A stretch of DNA of 20,760 nucleotides from JAKZSU01 sp047517485. GTDB lineage: Bacteria > Pseudomonadota > Alphaproteobacteria > UBA7887. The position numbers and the translations under genes were made by a program. Under the pieces are notes generated by a model. That model was not told where the DNA came from. It ran no database searches and was given only the letters and a program-made list of their open reading frames with translations. Below, in pieces: positions 1-7,047 of the stretch. Where the stretch lies: contig JAKZSU010000205.1 in NCBI GenBank assembly GCA_047517485.1, positions 1 to 20,760 of the forward strand, in the 5' to 3' direction. Numbering within the stretch: the first letter of the stretch is position 1; each line of letters starts with the position of its first letter.

Positions 1-55
1 CCGCCCAGCCTACCATCAAGTCCCCCTGACGATCCTTCTGCTGTCCCATCGTCAT
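1..55 (-). CDS. Transposase N-terminus, partial (IS5/IS1182-like)
   Basis: Only the first 18 codons lie in the window. The ATG is at 55-53, with a second in-frame ATG at 49-47, and the frame is open to the window edge. The peptide begins MTMGQQKDRQGDLMV, which resembles the start of DDE transposases whose N-terminus reads M-G-x-R-K-D-R-Q followed by a Pro-Arg-Ser-Pro-Gly-His stretch. That match is from memory and the fragment is very short, so the family is tentative. The gene would read leftward out of the window. The neighbouring PAS gene looks cut by it. Confidence 0.4.
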   Translation of the reverse strand, partial: MTMGQQKDRQGDLMVGWA

Positions 56-127
56 CAGCGAATCCCCCGGTCAAATCAGAACGTCAAAGAATCAGACCAG
101 GCCGCTTGTGTCCAGTGCCGACTTCGT
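1..127 (-). mobile_element. End of a probable insertion sequence (extends beyond window)
   Basis: This stretch holds the start of a transposase-like reading frame on the minus strand and about 70 non-coding bases that separate it from a PAS gene. The PAS gene stops in the middle of a domain exactly where this stretch begins, which is what an IS insertion would produce. The inner boundary is inferred from that stop at 127-129. I could not identify the terminal inverted repeat or a target duplication, because the other end lies outside the window. The IS assignment rests mostly on the transposase N-terminus and on the broken neighbour. Confidence 0.45.
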
Positions 128-855
128 CAACGGGCTGTTAGGCGTTTCCGGCGAATCGCTTGAACGCGGTCTCGTTCCTCCGGGGCGACCAGCGAATCGA
201 CCGACTTTGCAGTCAGGAAGTCGTCCGGGCTGTCATAGCCGAAGATGTCGGCTTGTGCCTGGTTGGTGAACAGCAGCTTGCCGTCGCGGTGGATTGTCAG
301 GCCCTGAATAGAATTCTCGATCAGATTGCGATAGCGCTGCTCGCTTTGGCGCAGCGCGGCCCGGGCGCGTCTCTCGTCGGTGACGTCGTCCACCAGGCAA
401 TTGACGCTGCGTATCTCGCCGTCTTGGCCGATCACCGGGACGATACTGTACTCGCGACTCCAATAATGGTCGTCCTCCGGCGCCGTAGACCCTTCGAAGT
501 GCGCCTTGATCACCGGAACTTTACTGCGAATTACGCCTTGGATCGCCGCCTCTATGGCCGCCGCCGATGTCGGCCGCATTTCGCTGACAGTCCGTCCCAG
601 GTGCTCTTCCACGGATCGGCCGTGAATCTCCGCCAGTCGCTCATTGATGTGGAGGAACCTGAGGTCGGTGTCGATCGTGGCGAGCCCAATCGGGACACCG
701 CGATACAAGTTTTCGAGTTCGAGAGGGCATGGGGCAGCGTCATCGGCGCGGTCGAGCGGTTCGAGGATCGATTCCAGTTCGATTACTCGCCGCCGTAACG
801 CGTTCAGTTCCTCGATCAAATCTGTTCTAGGCTCACTTTCGCCCCGAAGCGTCAC
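127..855 (-). CDS. Tandem PAS-domain signalling protein, C-terminally truncated
   Basis: The predicted protein has 242 residues. A short Leu/Glu-rich helical N-terminus (about 10-40) is followed by one complete PAS domain with its PAC segment (about 47-165, ending in VDDVTDERR). A linker of the type ALRQSEQRYRNLIENS leads into a second PAS domain (about 178-242). That domain stops after roughly 65 residues, well short of a normal PAS fold, and no histidine kinase, GGDEF or EAL output follows. The GTG at 855 is chosen because GGGAGGGA lies about 9 bases upstream; a TTG at 888 would add 11 residues without a better ribosome site. PAS domains sense ligands, light or redox state, and the cue here cannot be inferred. 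The abrupt end beside a transposase start suggests an IS-disrupted, probably non-functional sensor. Confidence 0.75.
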   Translation of the reverse strand: MTLRGESEPRTDLIEELNALRRRVIELESILEPLDRADDAAPCPLELENLYRGVPIGLATIDTDLRFLHINERLAEIHGRSVEEHLGRTVSEMRPTSAAAIEAAIQGVIRSKVPVIKAHFEGSTAPEDDHYWSREYSIVPVIGQDGEIRSVNCLVDDVTDERRARAALRQSEQRYRNLIENSIQGLTIHRDGKLLFTNQAQADIFGYDSPDDFLTAKSVDSLVAPEERDRVQAIRRKRLTAR

Positions 856-1028
856 CCGTTCGGCTCCCTCCCAGCGAATTCGGCTCAACCAAGGTCAAAC
901 GAATTGGTAGGCACAAGACCCCCTCGGGCCGGCACCCGCCAATCGGCCGTCCTTCACGATCACAATCAGGCTTTGAGCGGCGCGTGTCGAGACTATTTCC
1001 GTGAAGAAATGTGAGCGTTGTTAATTGT

Positions 1029-1397
1029 TTACGCGGCGGTTAGCGCTTGTTCCTGGGTGACCCCCGCGCAATGGCCAATCAGATCGGCGAGTTCGGTGAG
1101 ATAGACCGAGCCCTTGACGGTGCGCTGGATCAACACGTTACGCCGGTCGACCTCGTCGCGTTTGCGGCGCACCAGTTCGATGCCGCACAGCCGGTCGAGC
1201 GCGCGGGTGACCGCGGGTTTCGATATGTTCAGGGTATGCGCCAATCCGCGCACGGTATGCGGCGATGACGTGGTATAGACCGTGAGCAGCAGACCCAATT
1301 GCCGCATGGTCAGGTCGGGACGGTCGTCGCGCACCGTGGAGACCAGCACCGATCGCCAGAGATTGAGCGCTTCGTTGGTGTTCAGATTATGCGGCAT
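1029..1397 (-). CDS. Small MarR-family winged-helix regulator
   Basis: The predicted protein has 122 residues. A helix-turn-helix core (LTMRQLGLLLTVY, then VRGLAHTLNISKPAVTRALDRL) is followed by a wing with the D-x-R sequence typical of MarR proteins (KRDEVDRRNVLIQRT). It is shorter than the usual 140-160 residues, because the N-terminal dimerisation helices are reduced. The start ATG at 1397 has GGAGGAC about 7 bases upstream. A longer frame reaching back to 1526 would run into the aminopeptidase gene and has no ribosome site. It lies 40 bases downstream of that gene on the same strand, so it may be the last gene of the 4450-1029 run. MarR proteins usually repress local genes in response to small aromatic or oxidant ligands; the target here is unknown. 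Confidence 0.8.
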   Translation of the reverse strand: MPHNLNTNEALNLWRSVLVSTVRDDRPDLTMRQLGLLLTVYTTSSPHTVRGLAHTLNISKPAVTRALDRLCGIELVRRKRDEVDRRNVLIQRTVKGSVYLTELADLIGHCAGVTQEQALTAA

Positions 1398-1437
1398 ATC
1401 GCGGTCCTCCAGCCTGTTTGTGTTCAGAACCTTGTCG

Positions 1438-2832
1438 TCAGGCCGGGAAGCGCTCCGCCAAAACCGCGTAAATTGCCCGCAATGCGATGGCCTCGCCGCC
1501 TTTCGGCCGGCCCGGTCTCGCATCACGATTCCAGGCCATAATATCGAAATGGGCCCAGGCCGCCGATTTTTCCAAAAATTCTTGTAAAAAAAGTGCCGCG
1601 GTCACCGCTCCGCCGTAGGGGCCGTCCGAGATATTGTTGAAATCGGCGACATCGCTGTCGAGATGACGGCGATACGGTCGCCACAAGGGGAGCCGCCAAA
1701 GCGGGTCGGCGACGGCGGCGGAATGTCGCGCAAAATCGTCGGCCAGACCGTCATCATCGGTGAACACGGCGGCAACGTCGGTCCCCAGTGCGACCCGCGC
1801 CGCGCCGGTGAGCGTCGCCATGTCGATCACCAGATCCGGCGCCTCGGAATCCGCTTCCGCGAGGGCATCGCACAACACCAGCCGGCCCTCGGCATCGGTA
1901 TTGCCGATCTCGACCCACTTGCCGGCGCGGGTGGCAATGACATCGCCGGGGCGGTAGGCGTTCGCCGAGACACTGTTCTCCACCGCCGGGATCAGCAGTC
2001 GCAACCGCAGGCCCAATTTTGCGTCCATCACCGCACCGGCAAGACCGAGCATCGCCGCCGCGCCGCCCATGTCCTTTTTCATGATCCGCATGCCGTCGGC
2101 GGTTTTCAGGTCCAGGCCGCCGGAATCGAAACACACGCCCTTGCCGACCAAGGTGACCTTGGGTGCGTCCGCCGGCCCCCAGCGCATATCGAGCAGCCGC
2201 GGCGCCCGCGCGCTGCCGCGCCCGACGGCGTGGATCATCGGGTAATTCTGATCGAGTAACGCGTCGCCGACGATCGCGGAGAACGTGGCATTGCCCGCCC
2301 GCGCGACATCCGCCGCGGCCGCCTCGAGCTCGTCCGGCCCCATGTCGTTGGCTGGCGTATTCACCAGATCCCGCGCCAGACCCACGGCACGCGCAAGCCG
2401 GCGCGCCAACGCCATGTCGGCGCGGTCGGGGGCGACGAGGACCCGCGCGCCCTCGTCGTCACGTTCGCGATAGTGATCGAAGCGATAGCAGCCGAGCATC
2501 CAACCCAGCGCCGCGTTGGTCGCGAGCGCGCCATCCCACGCGACGCCGGCGCCCGGCGCCAACCGCCAGGTCCCCGCCGCCAGCGCCCCGGGCAAACCGG
2601 CGAACGACCAAAGATCGGGCTCATCGTCGACCACGGCGAGCGCGCCGGCGACGCCCCCCGCGTCGCCGGGAAGCAGCGCGCCCGCGCCCGGTTTGGCCTG
2701 AAAACCAGTCTCCGTCAGCCAGGTTTGCGTCGCCGCGGCCACGCCGCCGAGCCAGCCGTCATACGCTCCCATGGCGACCACGGTGACCGGCCTCGCTGGT
2801 CCGTCCGTTATCTCAACGACGCGGTCCAACAT
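1438..2832 (-). CDS. Leucyl aminopeptidase family protein (peptidase M17)
   Basis: The predicted protein has 464 residues, close to the M17 norm. The C-terminal catalytic domain is well preserved: VGKGVCFDSGG (Lys231, Asp236), KDMGGAAAM (Asp254) and the family signature NTDAEGRLVLCDAL (Asp313, Glu315, Arg317). Together these supply the two-metal site and bicarbonate-binding arginine of leucine aminopeptidases. The N-terminal domain is more divergent, as is common. The enzyme should be a cytosolic zinc/manganese exopeptidase removing N-terminal residues from peptides. The ATG at 2832 has AAGGAGA 6-7 bases upstream. The gene sits between the SoxYZ-like gene (82-base gap) and the MarR gene (40-base gap), all on the minus strand. 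Whether it is PepA or PepB-like cannot be told by eye. Confidence 0.93.
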   Translation of the reverse strand: MLDRVVEITDGPARPVTVVAMGAYDGWLGGVAAATQTWLTETGFQAKPGAGALLPGDAGGVAGALAVVDDEPDLWSFAGLPGALAAGTWRLAPGAGVAWDGALATNAALGWMLGCYRFDHYRERDDEGARVLVAPDRADMALARRLARAVGLARDLVNTPANDMGPDELEAAAADVARAGNATFSAIVGDALLDQNYPMIHAVGRGSARAPRLLDMRWGPADAPKVTLVGKGVCFDSGGLDLKTADGMRIMKKDMGGAAAMLGLAGAVMDAKLGLRLRLLIPAVENSVSANAYRPGDVIATRAGKWVEIGNTDAEGRLVLCDALAEADSEAPDLVIDMATLTGAARVALGTDVAAVFTDDDGLADDFARHSAAVADPLWRLPLWRPYRRHLDSDVADFNNISDGPYGGAVTAALFLQEFLEKSAAWAHFDIMAWNRDARPGRPKGGEAIALRAIYAVLAERFPA

Positions 2833-2914
2833 GACAATCTCCTTCTTCGGTGTGGGCGCACAAGACCGCGCCGCGCGAACCGCACGGTCAATCCGCTATC
2901 CTGCGAACCAACAC

Positions 2915-3697
2915 CTACATCGATGGCGCGGGATCGAGCCCCTCGAAGGCCAGGCCCTTGGTGTCCGACGCGGTCACCCGCACGCTCTGCTGGGAGTCCG
3001 GCAGGTCGAAAAAGAAGCTCGGATTCGATGCCAAGGCCGCCCAGGTCACCAGTTCGGCGATCGGTCCCGCCTCATCCGCGATGGTCATCGCGTCGACATA
3101 ATAGGCGGGCACGATCTCGCCGTCGGCGTCGGGCGCGAAGCCGGTGTCCATCGGATGGGTAATGCCGATTTTGAGACGCGATTGGCGGTCGGCGCGCTTG
3201 AAGCGCTTCATCGCGATCTCGCCGACCGGATGAGCGTCTCCCCCGGCGACGACCGCCGCCGGTGCCGAGCAGCCGCCGGGATTGTTCACTTTCACGCGGA
3301 CGCTGGCGACATGCCAGACGCCGTTCGAATCGAGCGCCGCGGCGCGCACCGGCGTGCTTTGCTCGAGCCGGATATTCATCCCCACCGCGCGCATCGGGCG
3401 ATGCGGGAAGATCCGCACCGCCGCCTGAATCGGGTTGTTTTCGGCGATCACCACGACTTCGACCACCGGATCGATCAGATCCGATATTTTGATCACCAGG
3501 GGAACGCTGAACGCGTCGTCGACGGTCTTCGGCATGATCAACCGCACCATGTAGTCATAGACCACCGGCGCGTCGCCAAGATATTCGGCGCGCAAGTCTT
3601 CCCATGCCAACGACGACAGCGGATCGCGGTTGCCGGCTTGGGCGTTGCCCGCGGATATTGCCAGCACCGCGATTGCGGCGAGCAAGTGTCGGATCAT
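2915..3697 (-). CDS. Quinoprotein-dehydrogenase-associated SoxYZ-like carrier
   Basis: The predicted protein has 260 residues, starting with a signal peptide (MIRHLLAAIAVLAISAGNAQA, cleavage about 21). Residues 22-145 resemble SoxY and end with the carrier motif PGGCSAP, where Cys143 would be the swinging-arm thiol. Residues about 155-258 resemble SoxZ (LKIGITHPMDTGFAPDADG-EIVPAYYV, then ASNPSFFFDLP). This SoxY-SoxZ fusion layout matches the fused carrier family that occurs beside PQQ dehydrogenases and differs from the separate SoxY and SoxZ of thiosulfate oxidation. No soxXABCD genes are present. The ATG at 3697 is chosen for the signal peptide and a GGGAGAA ribosome site; a frame from 3742 adds 15 residues ahead of it. 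A PQQ alcohol dehydrogenase lies 13 kb away in this window. The role is periplasmic, and the carried group is unknown. Confidence 0.8.
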   Translation of the reverse strand: MIRHLLAAIAVLAISAGNAQAGNRDPLSSLAWEDLRAEYLGDAPVVYDYMVRLIMPKTVDDAFSVPLVIKISDLIDPVVEVVVIAENNPIQAAVRIFPHRPMRAVGMNIRLEQSTPVRAAALDSNGVWHVASVRVKVNNPGGCSAPAAVVAGGDAHPVGEIAMKRFKRADRQSRLKIGITHPMDTGFAPDADGEIVPAYYVDAMTIADEAGPIAELVTWAALASNPSFFFDLPDSQQSVRVTASDTKGLAFEGLDPAPSM

Positions 3698-3763
3698 CGG
3701 CACGGTTCTCCCAGTTCTTTTTCTCGGCGCGAAGAGTATCATATATGGGGCGCGGTGTGCGAA

Positions 3764-4450
3764 TCAGTCATTGGCTTTAAGCACATAGTCGATCCAGAAG
3801 CGCTCTTCCAACACGTGATCGACAGCGCCCGAGATGGCCGCCCAGGCCGCTCGCCACGGCTCGCCATCCGCCATTTCGGGGCGGGCGCACTCGACCAACA
3901 GCAAAAAATGGTGCGCGCCGGGGCCACCGCCGTAAATCCCCCGCTCCGCCGTCTCGATCCCCGAGACCGCCGCGTTGATCGCATAAAAAGCGGCGCGTTC
4001 GACGCCATCGAGCGCGGCCCAGGCCGGGAGGAGTTGGTCACTGATATCGCGCATCGCCGCGTCCCCCGCACTGGCCGCGATATCGAAGCGGATCGAGATC
4101 ATGTACGGCGCCGCGACCAAGCCGCCGGTCCCCAGGCCTGTGCGCAGATCGTAGACATTTCGTGACGGATTGCGGAAATGACTCAGCGACTCGGTGGTCC
4201 ATGGCGTCGGATCGTTGAGCCGCGTCAGGTACGCGTCGCTTTGCAACACCTCGGCGCTCTCGGTCAGATACATCATCAGATACGCCGGCGCGTCGGCGAT
4301 GCCGTGATAGCGCCGGCCCTCGACGAAGCCCGGCACCGAGACCCGCTCGGGCATATGTTCGCAATTGTGCCATTCGAGAAAGCGCGGCTCGTAGGCGGGG
4401 TCGATATCGGCCCAGAACGCCATCAGGCCGGTCGCGTCGGGTGCGGCCAT
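3764..4450 (-). CDS. EthD-like dimeric alpha/beta-barrel protein, function unknown
   Basis: The predicted protein has 228 residues. The N-terminal half carries an EthD/dimeric ferredoxin-like motif: W27-H-N-C-E31-H32-M-P-E-R-V-S-V-P-G-F, with the Trp-His and Glu-His-x-Pro spacing seen in small dimeric-barrel proteins. The second half (from about residue 110) looks like another ferredoxin-like repeat (PYMISIRFDIA, LLPAWAALDGVERAAFYAI, HHFLLLVECARPE), so this is probably an internal duplication forming a barrel within one chain. No signal peptide is visible. The ATG at 4450 gives the natural start; the longer frame to 4543 reads through low-quality sequence. It is first in the minus-strand run with the SoxYZ-like carrier (66-base gap) and divergent from a beta-hydroxyacid dehydrogenase. 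Members of such families bind small organic substrates, and I cannot name a reaction. Confidence 0.65.
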   Translation of the reverse strand: MAAPDATGLMAFWADIDPAYEPRFLEWHNCEHMPERVSVPGFVEGRRYHGIADAPAYLMMYLTESAEVLQSDAYLTRLNDPTPWTTESLSHFRNPSRNVYDLRTGLGTGGLVAAPYMISIRFDIAASAGDAAMRDISDQLLPAWAALDGVERAAFYAINAAVSGIETAERGIYGGGPGAHHFLLLVECARPEMADGEPWRAAWAAISGAVDHVLEERFWIDYVLKAND

Positions 4451-4578
4451 CTCTTGGTCCTTGTGTATCGCCGTCGCACCATAACGGCCCGGCATCGGCG
4501 ACGCACGGGTTCCCCTGCCGATGGCCACGGTGCTACAAACCATGCCCAGGGCCGGATAATAAGAAAAAGGGATGCGCC

Positions 4579-5466
4579 ATGAACGACCAACACCCCAAAA
4601 TCGGCTGCATCGGCATCGGCCTGATGGGCGCGCCGATGGCGAAGCGTCTGGTCGAGGCCGGCTATTCGGTGACCATTTGGGGACGCACCGCGGCCAAGCT
4701 CGCGCCGGTCATTGAGGCCGGCGCGCACCGCGCCGACAGCGCCGCCGACGTCGCGCGCGCCGCCGATATCGTCTTCACCTGCCTGTCGGATACCGAGGCG
4801 GTCGAGGCGGTGGTGTTCGGCGAGGGCGGGGTCGCCGCCGGCGCCGGCGCCGGTAAAATCCTCGTCGACATGTCGTCGATCCGCCCCGAGGCGGCGCGCG
4901 AGATGGCGGCGCGGCTGCGCGAGGACACCGGCATGGGCTGGATCGACGCCCCGGTCTCGGGCGGAGTCGTCGGCGCCGAGACCGGCGCGCTCACTGTGAT
5001 GGCGGGCGGCGGGCAAGCGGATTTCGACCGCGCCTCACCGGTGGTCGCCCACCTCGCCAAGCGTTTCACCCTGATGGGGCCGAACGGCGCAGGGCAGGCG
5101 ACCAAGCTGATCAACCAAGTGTTCGTCGCCAATGTGGTCGCGGTGCTCGCCGAGGCCGCGGCATTGGCGAGGCGCGCCGGTATCGATGGCGCGCTGATCC
5201 CCCAAGCGCTGGCCGGCGGGCGCGCCGATTCCCTACCGCTGCAACAATTCTTCCCCAAGATGGTCGCCGGCGACTTTTTCGTTGAATCACACGTCCGCAC
5301 GATGATGAAGGATCTCGACGCGGTCCAGGCGATGGCGCGCGAGACCGGCACCGCGATGCCGATGACCGCGATGGCGGCGGAGATTCACCGCCTGATGTGT
5401 CAGCGCGGCCACGGTGACGAGGACGGCACCGCATTGGCCCGGCTCTACCGCGACGAGCCGATCTGA
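4579..5466 (+). CDS. NAD(P)-dependent beta-hydroxyacid dehydrogenase (3-HIBADH-like)
   Basis: The predicted protein has 295 residues, the usual length for the 3-hydroxyisobutyrate/tartronate semialdehyde/6-phosphogluconate dehydrogenase superfamily. The dinucleotide site is at the N-terminus (IGCIGIGLMGAPMAKRL, Gly12-x-Gly14-x-x-Gly17). The substrate loop DAPVSGG lies at 123-129, and the catalytic lysine in GAGQATKLINQ is Lys176. A helical C-terminal dimerisation domain follows. The start ATG at 4579 has AAAAAGGGA upstream. The enzyme oxidises a beta-hydroxyacid to its semialdehyde in the cytosol; substrate choice within the family cannot be read from these motifs. The 128-base gap to the divergent EthD-like gene must hold promoters for both. 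Downstream lies a perfect hairpin within a repeat element. Confidence 0.9.
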   Translation: MNDQHPKIGCIGIGLMGAPMAKRLVEAGYSVTIWGRTAAKLAPVIEAGAHRADSAADVARAADIVFTCLSDTEAVEAVVFGEGGVAAGAGAGKILVDMSSIRPEAAREMAARLREDTGMGWIDAPVSGGVVGAETGALTVMAGGGQADFDRASPVVAHLAKRFTLMGPNGAGQATKLINQVFVANVVAVLAEAAALARRAGIDGALIPQALAGGRADSLPLQQFFPKMVAGDFFVESHVRTMMKDLDAVQAMARETGTAMPMTAMAAEIHRLMCQRGHGDEDGTALARLYRDEPI

Positions 5467-5480
5467 AAGGCTGATCACTA

Positions 5481-5601
5481 AGCTGCACGGCTCGTGCGGC
5501 TTGGCAAGCGCGACCGCGCGCCCGAGCTTATGCGAGGCCAGCTTGGCCGGCACTCGAACGCCCTACAAACCGCGATGAGATCTACTCATCGCGGTTTGTA
5601 G
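5481..5601 (+). repeat. Structured intergenic repeat, copy 1 (two hairpins flanking a conserved core)
   Basis: The left hairpin (5481-5501) has 9 bp with one T-G wobble and loop gct. A core begins at 5503 with ggcaagcgcgaccgcgcg, then cgagcttatgcgaggc and cgaacgc. The right hairpin (5563-5601) has a perfect 17-bp stem ctacaaaccgcgatgag and loop atcta. A second copy in the same orientation lies at 6875-7011. The core bases match closely, while the left-hairpin sequences differ entirely yet keep the same position one base before the core. I do not recognise the family; REP/BIME-like elements or a small structured RNA are possible. Confidence 0.7.
5563..5601. terminator. Perfect 17-bp hairpin between convergent genes, possible bidirectional terminator
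   Basis: The inverted repeat ctacaaaccgcgatgag (5563-5579) pairs perfectly with 5585-5601 around a 5-base loop. It lies between the stop of the dehydrogenase (5466, plus strand) and the stop of the cytochrome gene (5609, minus strand), which is where a shared terminator is expected. There is no T-run on either side, so it is not a textbook intrinsic terminator. Being part of the repeat element, its placement may be incidental. Confidence 0.45.
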
Positions 5602-5608
5602 TAAAGCT

Positions 5609-5938
5609 CTATTCCTCCGCGTTGCGCAGCGACAGCACGAAGGCGATGACATTGTCGGCCTGCTTGCTTTCCAGCGATCGCGGCCGGCCCGGCCAGTGCG
5701 ATTCCTCGAGCGCGCCGCGCATCGATCGCAACGTATAGGCATTGTCGTCGGCGGCGATCGCCTCGAACCCCGGCGCCTCGCCGTCGGCGACCGCGGCTTC
5801 TTCCGGCACCGTGTGGCACGCCATGCATTCGCGCACCACCAGCTCGCGCCCGGCGGTCGGATTGCCCGCCATGAACGCCTGTGCCGCGCCGGTGAGGAGC
5901 GCGCCGAGCGCCAACGCTGAAAACAAATATCGCGCCAT
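5609..5938 (-). CDS. Periplasmic monohaem c-type cytochrome
   Basis: The predicted protein has 109 residues. Residues 1-21 form a signal peptide (MARYLFSALALGALLTGAAQA). The mature part has one haem-binding motif, C38-M-A-C41-H42, and a C-terminal helix typical of class I cytochromes (SKQADNVIAFVLSLRN). The loop just before that helix, where class I proteins usually carry the axial methionine (P-x-M-P type), reads HWPGRPRSL and contains no Met. The only methionine after the haem site is Met73, and His81 is an alternative ligand. The gene begins 3 bases after the isomerase stop, so the two are translationally linked, and GAGGGGAAA upstream serves as ribosome site. It could carry electrons from a periplasmic dehydrogenase, but its partner is not established. 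Confidence 0.85.
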   Translation of the reverse strand: MARYLFSALALGALLTGAAQAFMAGNPTAGRELVVRECMACHTVPEEAAVADGEAPGFEAIAADDNAYTLRSMRGALEESHWPGRPRSLESKQADNVIAFVLSLRNAEE

Positions 5939-5941
5939 CGC

Positions 5942-6796
5942 TTATTTCCCCTCGCGGCGGTCGCCGCCGCCCAGCGCTTCCAACAAGCCTCGGATATACC
6001 CGATCGCGCGTGCCGATGCAGCCCTGCCGTCGGGTTCATAGATAAACGGTTCGACCGCCACCGCGCCGTCATAGTCGCCGCGCAGCAACGCGGCGAAAAT
6101 TGGCGCGAAGCGGTCGTCGCCCTGGCCCGGGCCGCGCTTGTTGCTGTCGTTGACCTGGATATGACCGATCATCCCGGTGGGCAGCCAGCGGTCGAGCACC
6201 GCGGGCAGCGGTTCGGCCTCGGCGACCCCGCCCGAGCAGGTATCGAGCATGGTGCGGAACGCCGGGCTGCCGATCGCCTCGTCCATCGCCACCGCTTCGG
6301 CGATGGTGGTGATAAAATTGGTCTCGCGCGGCGCCAAGGGCTCGAGACAATACCTCACCCCGGCGGCCTCGGCGTCCGGTGCGATCGCCCGAAAAGTCTC
6401 GATCGCACGCTCGCGATAGGGTGTGGGATCGGCCCCCTCCGGCACCTGTCGCGCGCCTGGCGAGCCATGCACCAGCACGGCGCCGCCGACATCGGCGCAC
6501 AGCCCGATGAGTCGGCGTAATACCTCGACCGTGTCGGCCCGCAGCTCGGCGTCCGGGTCGTTGATCGACAGGCCCTCGGGCACCAAGAGCAGCCAGTGCA
6601 GGCTGACGATCTCGATCCCCGCGTCCGCCGCCGCCCGCCGCAGGCCGGCGCGCGCGCTCGCGCCGAGCAAATGCGGCGTCGGCCCCAGGGTGAACGGCGC
6701 CAGCTCGATCGCGTCATAGCCGAGCGCCGCGGCGAACGCGCATTGGGCGGCGAACTCCATATCGCGGACCAATTCGTTGCACAGCGCGATCTTCAC
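5942..6796 (-). CDS. Sugar phosphate isomerase/epimerase-like TIM-barrel protein
   Basis: The predicted protein has 284 residues of the xylose-isomerase-like TIM-barrel (AP endonuclease 2) superfamily, which includes hydroxypyruvate isomerase and 3-epimerases. Likely divalent-metal ligands are in order: Glu in RYCLEPL, Asp in MLDTCSGG, His in IGHIQVNDSNKRGPGQGD and Glu in AVEPFIYEPDG. The protein begins VKIALCNELVRDMEF, a typical start for the family. The GTG at 6796 is preferred because AGGGGGGA lies just upstream; a GTG at 6841 would add 15 residues of low-complexity sequence. It is the first gene of a two-gene unit with the cytochrome, bracketed by two repeat copies. The substrate is unknown, but a carbohydrate or sugar acid derivative is likely. 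Confidence 0.87.
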   Translation of the reverse strand: MKIALCNELVRDMEFAAQCAFAAALGYDAIELAPFTLGPTPHLLGASARAGLRRAAADAGIEIVSLHWLLLVPEGLSINDPDAELRADTVEVLRRLIGLCADVGGAVLVHGSPGARQVPEGADPTPYRERAIETFRAIAPDAEAAGVRYCLEPLAPRETNFITTIAEAVAMDEAIGSPAFRTMLDTCSGGVAEAEPLPAVLDRWLPTGMIGHIQVNDSNKRGPGQGDDRFAPIFAALLRGDYDGAVAVEPFIYEPDGRAASARAIGYIRGLLEALGGGDRREGK

Positions 6797-6874
6797 GCCC
6801 CGGTCCCCCCTCGGGTCATCGAATGGGTCATTATTATCCACCCTTGGTATACTAGTGGATGAAATCTAATATCG

Positions 6875-7011
6875 CCCTGCATTGAGTGAAACTCATTGCA
6901 GGGCGGCAAGCGCGACCGCGCGTCCGAGCGCCCGAGCTTATGCGAGGCAAGCCTGCGTGGCGCTTGAACGCACTACATACCGCGATGAGTCTTACTCATC
7001 ACGGTTTGGTA
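6875..7011 (+). repeat. Structured intergenic repeat, copy 2 (decayed right hairpin)
   Basis: The left hairpin (6875-6903) pairs ccctgca with tgcaggg and tgagt with actca, separated by one T-T mismatch, with loop gaa. The core starts at 6905 and matches copy 1 closely, apart from an 8-base insertion (tccgagcg) that duplicates the adjacent cccgagcg. The right hairpin (about 6974-7011) has 7 perfect pairs (gatgagt/actcatc) and then mismatches and a bulge, unlike the perfect 17-bp stem of copy 1. It lies upstream of the methyltransferase gene and in the same orientation as copy 1. Confidence 0.68.
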
Positions 7012-7047
7012 CAACAGACTCGACTTTGGAGCACGGGGAACGCTGCC

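Noticed and set aside
3698..3763. TATGAT-like -10 box between the EthD-like and SoxYZ-like genes
   Set aside because: No acceptable -35 lies at the right distance, and the 66-base gap is compatible with one operon.
2771..4165. A 464-codon plus-strand open frame across the aminopeptidase, SoxYZ-like and EthD-like genes
   Set aside because: It spans three well-supported minus-strand genes, is Arg/His-rich with no recognisable domain, and is an antisense frame typical of GC-rich DNA.
5481..7011. CRISPR array
   Set aside because: There are only two repeat copies, 1.4 kb apart, with genes between them and no spacers or cas genes.
6886..7047. N-terminal extension of the methyltransferase through the repeat element
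   Set aside because: The added residues are the translated repeat and a hairpin; the ATG at 7048 has a proper ribosome site and matches the family start.
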